A stretch of DNA of 7,129 bases from CACPJA01 sp964629335 (GTDB lineage: Bacteria > Pseudomonadota > Gammaproteobacteria > Steroidobacterales > UBA11654): assembly GCA_964629335.1 (NCBI GenBank), contig CAZVRH010000056.1, positions 1 through 7,129 on the forward strand, written 5' to 3'. Every line of letters begins with the position of its first letter. Within the stretch, counting starts at the first letter, position 1. The notes under the pieces are model-generated. The model ran no database searches and had not been told where the DNA came from. It was given only the letters and a program-made list of their open reading frames with translations. Of this stretch, positions 1 through 6,191 are shown one piece after another. The position numbers and the translations under genes were made by a program.

Positions 1-2398
1 CGGATAAGTCTTGATTACCGCCTGCATAGAAGTTAGCAGCGTTCCAAACAATTCTACACTTTCCAGTTGGGTCAGTTACATTGGGCCCAAATGTACTGGT
101 TGAAATTGTTTTTGGATCATAACCGTTTGCTGCACCAGCCATCCCTCTAAAGTAAGCCATCTGAAGTTCGGTACAAGCTGCGGTTGTATAATCTTTATAT
201 TTAGCATCTAGATAAGCGGCTGCCAGGGACAGTCTGAGTTTATCTGTTGCTTGCCAGATAAGATCAATCTCCAGTGTAGTTACCTCTGAAGATGCAGCGT
301 TCCCAACAACAAAGCCTGTTCCTTGGAACGTAGACACCTGCTGATTATCAAAATTAGCATTGGCTAAGGCCCAGTTGAATAGTACGTTGTCGCCAAAAGT
401 GTGCTTACCACCTATTTCAACTGATTCGGAGGTTTCATCATCGTATTCAAATGAAGGATCCGGTTCGCTTGGAATTGGAACCTTCGCGCCATTCACATTA
501 GCGAACATTGGGTTCTGATCATCCGCGGCGTTAAATCCACCACTCTTGTAACCTTTATTAAAACTCAAATAGATCATATGGTCTTCACCGTATCGCTTTT
601 CAATTTGCAAAGAAGGCAACCAGTGTTCAGTATCTCTTTGTGGTACATCTAGGAAGTCATGTGCCCATGTGTCGTAATTACCTCCAAGAATACCGGCAAT
701 GAACGGACTTGGGTTACACGTTTGAAGACCGGTTGTATCAGCGCCCAAACAAGTTCCTGCGATAATATGTTTTGATTCTCTGACATAACGAACACCCATG
801 GTCATTTCGACCGTGTCGTTGACATCAAAGGTGGTTTGACCAAAAATTGCCTTGGCATCTGTTTCTTGGGTCCAGTAGCCTTGTCTAGTCAAATGGTTAA
901 AGGCACTTTGCATTGCGCATGGAGGCAAACTCATACCTGCATAGGTATTAAAAGCCTCTTCCACTTCACAACCGTCATTCATATACAAAGGTGCCCCAGG
1001 TTGCCATACCATTCCATTCGCGTAAGGGCCGGTTCCAGGTACAGCTCCGAGTCCTAGTGGGAAAGGAAATGGGTTGACCACTCCAGCTCCTATTAGTGAT
1101 GCTGGTGGAATCGTAAACAGCGTTTTATAAGGCAACATTCCCATGTTGTATAGAACACCCACTAATCCACCGAGACTCCCGTCCAGGTCAATTAACCGGT
1201 CAATGTCTTGCATTTGATCATCCCAATATGCACCAACGACCCATTGCACATCAGCATCAGCTGCTGAGCTAAGTCGAAATTCAACACTGTCTTGCTCGTA
1301 CTCAGACCAATCGTCTCTTGAGACCAGCACGAAGGGGCCAAAGTCTGCATCAATACCGTCGATATAATCGTACTGCGCATTACCAATTGTCGCTTTAAGG
1401 TTCATACCGTTAGCCATGTCGTAACTAATATTAACAGCGGTATCAGCAGTGTTGGTGTTTGTGCCTACTGGGTTAAGACCTAGAACCAGACCGGCGGCGC
1501 CTTTAGCCGCACCTTGGTTCAGATCCTCACCACCGACAAAATTTCCGACATTCCCAACAAAGTCCGGGAAGAAATTATTCGCCACCAGAAAAGCTAGTCC
1601 AGCAGTTGGTGTTGGTGGCATTGCCATATCAAAAGTTTTCTGAACAACAGTACTGCCGATTCTAATGTGTTCTCCGTCAGTGTGCTTGAGATCGATTCTC
1701 AAATCATCATTGGGTTGCCAAGATGCACTGAATCTAAGAAGTTTTTCATCGGCTGTTGGTCCTGTGGTTCCTAAATATAGGTTATCAATATACCCGTCAT
1801 CTTCTCTGTCTTTAAAAGACAAGCGAACAGCAAATGAGTCGCCGGCAGGTATACTAAGATGCCCTTCAACGATACTAGCGCTGTTCTCATCTTCAGCAGC
1901 AAGTGAAATTTGCCCACCAAACTCACCACCAATATCAGGTTTAGCTGAGATGACGTTAATGGCACCGGTCAAAGTATTCTTTCCAAACAGTGTGCCTTGA
2001 GGGCCACGTAGAACTTCCACCCTTTCGACATCAAACAGTCCGGTTCTGAACTGACGTCCTTTAGCTAAGTGAACGCCATCAACGAACAAACCAACTGATT
2101 GTTCAAAAGATTGGTTAGCTCCTACTCCAACACCTCTCATAGATGCTATGGTTGAAATAGCATTCTCAGAGACATTAAAGTTTGGAACATATTGGCCAAT
2201 ATCTTTAAGATCATGTAATCCTGCATTTTGGATTTGATCACCACTGATTACAGTAACAGAGACAGAGACGTCTTGAAGACTCTCTTCTTTCTTTGTAGCT
2301 GTAACGATGATTTCTTCCAGTTCAGCAGCGTGAATATTTGTTATCGCAAACATAACAGAAGCTGTTATTGCGATAGCAGAGCTGATTAATCGCTTCAT
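1..2398 (-). CDS. TonB-dependent outer-membrane receptor (C terminus cut by window edge)
   Basis: Energy-dependent outer-membrane transporter: a 22-strand barrel with an N-terminal plug, driven by TonB/ExbBD. The frame starts at the ATG at 2398 and stays open to base 1 (799 codons), so the end lies outside the window. A signal peptide covers residues 1-25 (basic MKR, hydrophobic core, Ala-Ala cleavage region). The TonB box EEIIVTATKKEES is at about 28-40. The plug runs to about 155, with GLFVDGVHLAKG near 103-114 and RGPQGTLFGKN at 131-141. The barrel contains the conserved FNKGYKSGGFNA at 613-624. Exactly six Cys are visible, in three local pairs (477/494, 550/561, 742/781), probably disulfide-closed surface loops. 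A long apolar, Pro/Gly-rich loop lies at about 407-505. Family members are typically 750-900 residues, so perhaps 30-100 are missing. A GGGGGGA Shine-Dalgarno lies 8 nt upstream. The substrate is unknown; the family carries siderophores, haem, vitamins, sugars or lipids. Confidence 0.95.
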   Translation of the reverse strand, partial: MKRLISSAIAITASVMFAITNIHAAELEEIIVTATKKEESLQDVSVSVTVISGDQIQNAGLHDLKDIGQYVPNFNVSENAISTIASMRGVGVGANQSFEQSVGLFVDGVHLAKGRQFRTGLFDVERVEVLRGPQGTLFGKNTLTGAINVISAKPDIGGEFGGQISLAAEDENSASIVEGHLSIPAGDSFAVRLSFKDREDDGYIDNLYLGTTGPTADEKLLRFSASWQPNDDLRIDLKHTDGEHIRIGSTVVQKTFDMAMPPTPTAGLAFLVANNFFPDFVGNVGNFVGGEDLNQGAAKGAAGLVLGLNPVGTNTNTADTAVNISYDMANGMNLKATIGNAQYDYIDGIDADFGPFVLVSRDDWSEYEQDSVEFRLSSAADADVQWVVGAYWDDQMQDIDRLIDLDGSLGGLVGVLYNMGMLPYKTLFTIPPASLIGAGVVNPFPFPLGLGAVPGTGPYANGMVWQPGAPLYMNDGCEVEEAFNTYAGMSLPPCAMQSAFNHLTRQGYWTQETDAKAIFGQTTFDVNDTVEMTMGVRYVRESKHIIAGTCLGADTTGLQTCNPSPFIAGILGGNYDTWAHDFLDVPQRDTEHWLPSLQIEKRYGEDHMIYLSFNKGYKSGGFNAADDQNPMFANVNGAKVPIPSEPDPSFEYDDETSESVEIGGKHTFGDNVLFNWALANANFDNQQVSTFQGTGFVVGNAASSEVTTLEIDLIWQATDKLRLSLAAAYLDAKYKDYTTAACTELQMAYFRGMAGAANGYDPKTISTSTFGPNVTDPTGKCRIVWNAANFYAGGNQDLS

Positions 2399-2406
2399 AA
2401 GGTAAA

Positions 2407-2413
2407 TCCCCCC
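2407..2413 (-). promoter_or_regulatory. Shine-Dalgarno of the TonB receptor gene
   Basis: On the minus strand a run of six G followed by A precedes the ATG at 2398 by 8 nt. This supports that start together with the signal peptide it creates. An all-G core is a less usual form of the ribosome binding site. Confidence 0.6.
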
Positions 2414-2416
2414 AAA

Positions 2417-2430
2417 GTTTTTCGAAAAAC
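2417..2430. repeat. 14-bp perfect palindrome GTTTTTCGAAAAAC in the receptor leader
   Basis: The sequence equals its own reverse complement over 14 bp. It sits between the candidate promoter and the Shine-Dalgarno of the receptor gene, where a repressor operator would be effective. It has no room for an RNA hairpin loop of normal size, so a protein-binding site is more plausible than an RNA structure. No known operator consensus was recognised, and it does not resemble a Fur box. Confidence 0.4.
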
Positions 2431-2436
2431 GAGTAA

Positions 2437-2465
2437 TTTATATAAATCAGTTATAATTTTGCCTA
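2437..2465 (-). promoter_or_regulatory. candidate sigma70-type promoter for the TonB receptor gene
   Basis: Reading the minus strand, TAGGCA (2465-2460, four of six to the -35 consensus) is followed after 17 nt by TATAAA (2442-2437, five of six to the -10 consensus). Transcription would start near 2430 and give a leader of about 32 nt. The leader would begin at the 14-bp palindrome at 2417-2430 and include the Shine-Dalgarno. The region is AT-rich, so chance matches are likely; this is the best-spaced pair I found by eye. Confidence 0.35.
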
Positions 2466-2529
2466 TATTTTCAAAGATAGCAAAGATTAACTGGTCTTTT
2501 TTCCCTTATACAAGTGTTGTTTTTTAGAT

Positions 2530-2553
2530 AAAACCCTTTATATAAAAGGTTTT
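2530..2553. repeat. 24-bp near-perfect palindrome in the divergent intergenic region
   Basis: The arms AAAACC and GGTTTT surround the perfect core TTTATATAAA (2537-2546). Only the pair 2536/2547 (C against A) breaks the symmetry, and the centre is between 2541 and 2542. It lies midway between the divergent receptor and small secreted-protein genes, where an operator could serve both. The same 10-bp core recurs at 2437-2446, overlapping the candidate -10 of the receptor gene. TATAAA at 2541-2546 could also act as a plus-strand -10, with TTGTTT at 2517-2522 as a weak -35 (18-nt spacing). Confidence 0.45.
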
Positions 2554-2580
2554 GAAGTAAATACTCTATTTTAATAATTA

Positions 2581-2628
2581 GGGCTTTTGTTTTAAGAAAA
2601 ATCATAGAAATTCTTATAAAATAAGCCC
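2581..2628 (+). repeat. imperfect 48-bp inverted repeat ending at the start codon of the small secreted-protein gene
   Basis: Two 18-nt arms (2581-2598 and 2611-2628) match as reverse complements at 15 of 18 positions around a 12-nt loop. The outer six pairs (GGGCTT/AAGCCC) and inner six (AAGAA plus one more) are perfect. The right arm ends at the base before the ATG at 2629. If transcribed from an upstream promoter it could form a hairpin against the start codon. If transcription starts at the ATG it would act only as DNA, for example as a protein site over the -10. Confidence 0.5.
2615..2622 (+). promoter_or_regulatory. candidate -10 element placed for a leaderless transcript
   Basis: TATAAAAT lies 6 nt before the ATG at 2629, which is the distance expected between a -10 element and a transcription start at the ATG itself. 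No purine-rich Shine-Dalgarno exists upstream of that ATG, and an in-frame TAA at 2617-2619 excludes an earlier start. The matching -35 is poor (TTTAAG at 2591-2596 with an 18-nt gap), so this is tentative. Confidence 0.35.
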
Positions 2629-3030
2629 ATGTACAGATATAGATCATTTTTTATCCTCAGCCTTATTTGTTTGCCGCTTCAGAGTTTTGCCAACAATCAC
2701 ACTCAAAATCTCAGTTGTGTTCATGTGGAAAATGAAATAACTGTTGATAATTATTGGCGAATTGACTCGAGTGATGGGGTTGTAGCTTACTGGAATAAAA
2801 CTCTAAAAGAATTTGAACAATACAACGTTACTAAACTGGATGATAAAACTGTCGCTTGGAATCAAATGACCAACGAATTGAATGTCTTCGTCTTAGATAA
2901 ATACACAATGAGACAAAGTGGAACTATCATTTCATCATCAACCAATGGGAAATCAAAGATAAAAAATAGATGGTTCGCTGACTGTGTATTTTTAAATAAT
3001 GAAGATTTTCTAAATACGATTGGAAATTAA
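2629..3030 (+). CDS. small secreted (probably periplasmic) protein of unknown family
   Basis: A 133-residue protein that I do not recognise. Residues 1-21 form a clear type I signal peptide: basic MYRYR, a hydrophobic stretch, then QSFA before the cleavage site. The Cys at 14 is not in a proper lipobox, so a lipoprotein is unlikely. The mature part of about 112 residues is rich in Asn, Thr and Val, has several Trp and Tyr residues, and has one Cys near each end (30 and 119) that could join in a disulfide. No membrane segment follows. The pattern suggests a small beta-rich domain, but no function can be given. The start is fixed by an in-frame TAA at 2617-2619 and by the signal peptide. It is divergent from the receptor gene and convergent with the catabolic operon, with only 6 nt between the two stop codons. 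Confidence 0.8.
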   Translation: MYRYRSFFILSLICLPLQSFANNHTQNLSCVHVENEITVDNYWRIDSSDGVVAYWNKTLKEFEQYNVTKLDDKTVAWNQMTNELNVFVLDKYTMRQSGTIISSSTNGKSKIKNRWFADCVFLNNEDFLNTIGN

Positions 3031-3036
3031 CTGCAA

Positions 3037-4125
3037 CTAGAAGCCTTGAGCATCTGCTGCTTCTTCTCTTACAGTATTAACTCCACCAAGGAGTTGACGA
3101 TTCAAACCAATTCGTTTGAACCAGTAATGGAGACCTAATTCATCGGTGAAACCCATGCCGCCATGAACCTCTGTTGAGGTTTTAGCAATAACAGAAGCGA
3201 CCTCAGAAACATGTGCTTTTGAATGGGATGCCATAATATTCGATTCTTCTGGAAGATGCTCCATACAATGAGCTGAATACCAGATTAATGCATAACATGG
3301 TTCAATATCAGCTGTCATTTGAGCACACATATGTTTGACTGCTTGAAAGCTTCCGATGAGTCTTCCAAATTGTTTGCGTTCATTAGCGTACTCAACGGCC
3401 TTATTAATCATCACTTGTGCCGCCCCTAATGAATCAGCAGCAATCAGTAACCGCCCTAGATCAACCAATTTTTGAGTGTTCGCAGAATCGTTGTTTGGAG
3501 AATCTAATAATTCTGCTTTGACTTTATTCATTCTTAACTCGACAACACTGGAAGTTTTATCAACTGTGGTTAGGGTAATAATCTCTAGTCCTGGATCATT
3601 AGCATTGATAATTGAAAGAATACCTAATGAGTCACTGATCAGAAAATGTGTGGCTTGAGATGCATCAATTACAAAAAGCGCTCTGCCATTGATCTCATTA
3701 TTTTTTAGTGTAATTTGTGCTTTCTCACGAGCCGCTATAAATTCTGTTAATCCAACACCAAATCTAATTTTTGAATCAGTGATGCCCCGGAGGTATTTTT
3801 CTTTTTGTTGATCAGAGCCAAGGTTTGTGATTGCAAAAGGAGCCAACACATAAGACCCTATGTATGGACTGACAGCTATACCTGTACCGAGAGCTTGCGA
3901 AACGGCAGTTGCAAATAAGAGATCTAGGCCAAGACCGCCATATTCTTCTGGGATAATTAAGCCGTGAACACCGAGTTCCAGAAGTCCTTCGTGAATTGTG
4001 TCGGGTAAATCTGGAAGATTACCTTTATTAAAGAGCTTAATATTTTCAACCGTTGCTTCATCTTCAAGAAATTTACCGATGCTCTCCTGAATGGATTGTT
4101 GTTCTTCGGATAATCCAAAATACAT
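3037..4125 (-). CDS. acyl-CoA dehydrogenase-like small subunit, probably non-catalytic partner
   Basis: A 362-residue acyl-CoA dehydrogenase fold: N-terminal helical domain (about 1-115, with PEEYGGLGLD at 59-68), middle beta domain (about 120-205) and C-terminal helical domain (about 215-362). Retained family motifs are NERKQFGRLIGSFQAVK (248-264) and HGGMGFTDE (321-329). By alignment from memory, both positions that carry the catalytic Glu are Gly: G224 (in DLGRLL, isovaleryl-CoA dehydrogenase type) and G347 (in LLGGVN, medium-chain type). The flavin-contacting TEPxAGSD motif is degraded to TEFIAAREK (127-135). These losses fit the structural subunit of a heteromeric enzyme, as known for steroid and pimeloyl-CoA dehydrogenases, pairing with the large subunit encoded 1 nt upstream. 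AAGGAG at 4138-4133 lies 7 nt before the ATG. It is the last gene of the operon visible here. Confidence 0.9.
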   Translation of the reverse strand: MYFGLSEEQQSIQESIGKFLEDEATVENIKLFNKGNLPDLPDTIHEGLLELGVHGLIIPEEYGGLGLDLLFATAVSQALGTGIAVSPYIGSYVLAPFAITNLGSDQQKEKYLRGITDSKIRFGVGLTEFIAAREKAQITLKNNEINGRALFVIDASQATHFLISDSLGILSIINANDPGLEIITLTTVDKTSSVVELRMNKVKAELLDSPNNDSANTQKLVDLGRLLIAADSLGAAQVMINKAVEYANERKQFGRLIGSFQAVKHMCAQMTADIEPCYALIWYSAHCMEHLPEESNIMASHSKAHVSEVASVIAKTSTEVHGGMGFTDELGLHYWFKRIGLNRQLLGGVNTVREEAADAQGF

Positions 4126-4126
4126 A

Positions 4127-5371
4127 TTAGTACTCCTTAACCTTTGGTTCTTTAGGTAGCCCTAGTCCTCGTTCAGAGATAATGTTCTTTTGAATTTGGC
4201 TGGTACCACCACCGATAATTAAACCCAGATAATACATGTATGCGTATTGCCACTTTCCACCGTTTCTAAGATGTGGGCTATCTTCATATAGAGTTCCCAA
4301 CTCACCCATGACATCAATGGCTAAGGATTCCATTTCGTATCTCATTTCAGTTCCATAAAGTTTAACTATCATCGTGCCTAAAGAAACATTTTGTCCCCTG
4401 TTTAATCTTGCGGACAAGAGTCTTAAACCATGAGCTCTGAGTGCTAGAACTTTACCTTGTACTTTCATTAGTTGATCTCTGAACACGGGTTTATCAATCA
4501 CACGTTGACCATCAATGGTTTCTTCTTTCATCAACTCGACAAGTTCGTTGAATCTTGACATCATCTTCTCAGGATCAGCTAATGATCCTCTTTCATGAAC
4601 AAGTGTTTTGTTTGCTACCAGCCAACCCTGCCCTCTGTTGCCAACAATATTAGTTGCTGGAATACGAACATCGGTAAGAAAAACCTCATTAAAGCCGGCG
4701 TTCAATGTCATATCAACCAACGGTCTGACCTCGATTCCTGGGCTATCCATCGGAATTAAAAGATAACTAATTCCTTGGTGTTTAGGTGCTTCGGGTTCTG
4801 TTCGTACTAAACAAAACATCATTTGTGCGTACTTGGCCGTGCTGGTCCAAATTTTTTGACCGTTGATAACCCATTCATCACCCTCAAGAACACCTTTAGT
4901 TTGCAGACTCGCAAGGTCACTCCCTGCGTTTGGCTCAGAATAACCTTGACACCAAATTTCTTCTAAATAGAGGGCCGGTCTAATGTATCGCTTTTTTTGT
5001 TCCTCTGTTCCCATTTCAAGAAGTGTTGGAACCAAAAAATCAATACCCTGTCCACCGGTACCGAGAGGAATCTTAGCTTTAGAAAATTCTTGGTTAATAA
5101 TAACGTTTTCAACTATGTCTAGCCTGGCACCAAAACCTCCGTATTCTTTGGGAATATTTCGTGCAAAATAACCGTTCTCAATAAGAATTTTTTGCCACTC
5201 TTGTGCCGTCAATACAAGATCATCTTCTTTAGCTGCAGTTGTGCTTTCTTCTTGAGTGTAAAGAAGACTGCCCAATACACTTCTTTTAACTGTCACACCT
5301 CTGTAATTATCACAAAAACTTTTTACTTCATTTCTGAAATTATCGTATTGACTGCCAAAATCAAGATTCAT
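4127..5371 (-). CDS. acyl-CoA dehydrogenase, large catalytic subunit
   Basis: Flavoenzyme that introduces the alpha-beta double bond into an acyl-CoA, passing electrons to ETF. From the ATG at 5371 the protein has 414 residues. It carries IPKEYGGFGA near 73-82, the flavin motif QGYSEPNAGSD (142-152), KIWTSTAK (173-180), a probable catalytic Glu260 in TLVHERG, and the C-terminal GGGTSQIQKNIISERGLGLPKEP region from 387. The medium-chain-type Glu site is Gly388, so Glu260 (isovaleryl/FadE26-type position) is the expected base. The frame opens further to a GTG at 5398, but GGAG at 5381-5378 is spaced 6 nt from the ATG at 5371, which also gives the usual MNLDFG-type N terminus. It overlaps the hydratase gene by 11 nt, indicating translational coupling. 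The neighbouring degenerate paralogue suggests a heteromeric enzyme. Acyl specificity cannot be read; bulky, branched or cyclic substrates are suggested by the family type. Confidence 0.93.
   Translation of the reverse strand: MNLDFGSQYDNFRNEVKSFCDNYRGVTVKRSVLGSLLYTQEESTTAAKEDDLVLTAQEWQKILIENGYFARNIPKEYGGFGARLDIVENVIINQEFSKAKIPLGTGGQGIDFLVPTLLEMGTEEQKKRYIRPALYLEEIWCQGYSEPNAGSDLASLQTKGVLEGDEWVINGQKIWTSTAKYAQMMFCLVRTEPEAPKHQGISYLLIPMDSPGIEVRPLVDMTLNAGFNEVFLTDVRIPATNIVGNRGQGWLVANKTLVHERGSLADPEKMMSRFNELVELMKEETIDGQRVIDKPVFRDQLMKVQGKVLALRAHGLRLLSARLNRGQNVSLGTMIVKLYGTEMRYEMESLAIDVMGELGTLYEDSPHLRNGGKWQYAYMYYLGLIIGGGTSQIQKNIISERGLGLPKEPKVKEY
4133..4138 (-). promoter_or_regulatory. Shine-Dalgarno of the small dehydrogenase subunit gene
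   Basis: AAGGAG on the minus strand lies inside the last codons of the large-subunit gene, 7 nt before the ATG at 4125. It is the strongest ribosome binding site in the operon and supports near-equal production of both subunits. Confidence 0.75.
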
Positions 5372-6188
5372 TGTCATCTCCGACCCATTCAGGGTCACGT
5401 TTTTCTAAAAATGCTGCAATACCTTCTTTAGCATCTTTGGATTGTAAACATTCTTTGAGTTGCTCTCTAAGAAAAGGAAGAGCTTCATCAAACGCCATAC
5501 GGTCTTGCTTATTATAAGCTTTCAGTCCCATCTTCATTGTATTGGGAGGAAGTTGAGTAAATTCTTTAGCAAGATTATTGGTTACCTTGTCCAGTTCGTT
5601 GGATGGTACGACTTTATTAATAAGACCATACTGTTCAGCTGTAGCTGCATTTATTGACTCTCCTCGCATAATAAAATCAAGTCCCTGTCGTTTCGGCATA
5701 ACTCGAAACAAACCACCCATTACCATAAACGGCCAGATACCTCTTTTGATTTCAGGTGCAGCAAATATAGCGTGATCTGCTGCAATTGCATGAGTGGAGT
5801 TGGTGATCATCATCAAAGCACCAGCAAATACGTTACCTTGAATTTTGCAAATCACCGGTTTATTTAAATTTCGGATCAATAAACTAATGTCTTCAACGTC
5901 TCCTAATTTGGGAACAGTTGACTCATTGTCAACAGTGTTTCCAGACATCCCTTTTAAGTCACCTCCAGCACAGAAGGTATCTCCCTTTGCTTGGATAACA
6001 ACGACTCGGACAATATCGTTCTCAGCAGCGAACATTAGCGAGTAAATAATTTCATTGGCCATGGCCTCGTTGATGGCGTTTTTTTTGTCAGATCGATTGA
6101 GAGTAACGGTTAAAATGTGTTTGCTCAGACTAATTTCTGTGGCATCAAGTTTATAATCTTCAGGGGTTTTTAATTCTATTGTTGACAT
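5361..6188 (-). CDS. enoyl-CoA hydratase/isomerase family (crotonase fold)
   Basis: A 275-residue crotonase-fold protein, close to the usual 255-280. These enzymes hydrate or isomerise enoyl-CoA thioesters using an oxyanion hole made by two backbone NH groups. The first is in FCAGGDLK (Ala74, residues 72-79) and the second in GNVFAGAL (Gly123, 118-125). Against rat mitochondrial hydratase from memory, Glu164 corresponds to Glu146 in FAAPEIKRG, but Glu144 is replaced by Met126; the 20-residue spacing is kept. The GIWPFMVMGGLFRVMP stretch (150-165) is of the type seen in hydratase-like proteins of branched-chain and terpene clusters. With one acid/base Glu it could be an isomerase or an unusual hydratase. 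It starts 3 nt after the AtuA-like stop and overlaps the large dehydrogenase gene by 11 nt, and it probably acts on that dehydrogenase's product. Confidence 0.92.
   Translation of the reverse strand: MSTIELKTPEDYKLDATEISLSKHILTVTLNRSDKKNAINEAMANEIIYSLMFAAENDIVRVVVIQAKGDTFCAGGDLKGMSGNTVDNESTVPKLGDVEDISLLIRNLNKPVICKIQGNVFAGALMMITNSTHAIAADHAIFAAPEIKRGIWPFMVMGGLFRVMPKRQGLDFIMRGESINAATAEQYGLINKVVPSNELDKVTNNLAKEFTQLPPNTMKMGLKAYNKQDRMAFDEALPFLREQLKECLQSKDAKEGIAAFLEKRDPEWVGDDNES
5378..5381 (-). promoter_or_regulatory. Shine-Dalgarno that decides the large-subunit start
   Basis: GGAG on the minus strand is 6 nt from the ATG at 5371 and directly abuts the ATG at 5377, which is too close. It therefore favours 5371 over the ATG at 5377 or the GTG at 5398. 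Confidence 0.65.
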
Positions 6189-6191
6189 CGT

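Noticed and set aside
1665..2000. A 111-codon open frame on the plus strand opposite the receptor gene.
   Set aside because: It is a shadow of the receptor coding frame, with no Shine-Dalgarno, no recognisable domain and a Ser/Pro-rich composition typical of antisense frames.
2399..2628. A Fur box controlling the TonB receptor.
   Set aside because: I looked for GATAATGATAATCATTATC-like symmetry; none of the palindromes in the region resembles it, so iron control is not supported by sequence.
2629..2691. A lipoprotein signal around Cys14 of the small secreted protein.
   Set aside because: The residue before Cys is Ile, not Gly/Ala/Ser, and the Cys lies in the middle of the hydrophobic core; a type I cleavage after SFA fits better.
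3039..3064. Possible terminator hairpin AGAAGC...GCTTCT after the small secreted-protein gene.
   Set aside because: The stem is only six pairs with a 14-nt loop (or a bulged nine-pair stem), the tail TTCTCTTAC is not a U-run, and it lies in the last codons of the dehydrogenase gene, which explain it.
5372..5398. Longer dehydrogenase start at GTG 5398 or ATG 5377.
   Set aside because: GGAG touches the ATG at 5377 and no good Shine-Dalgarno precedes the GTG; ATG 5371 has ideal spacing and the family-like N terminus.
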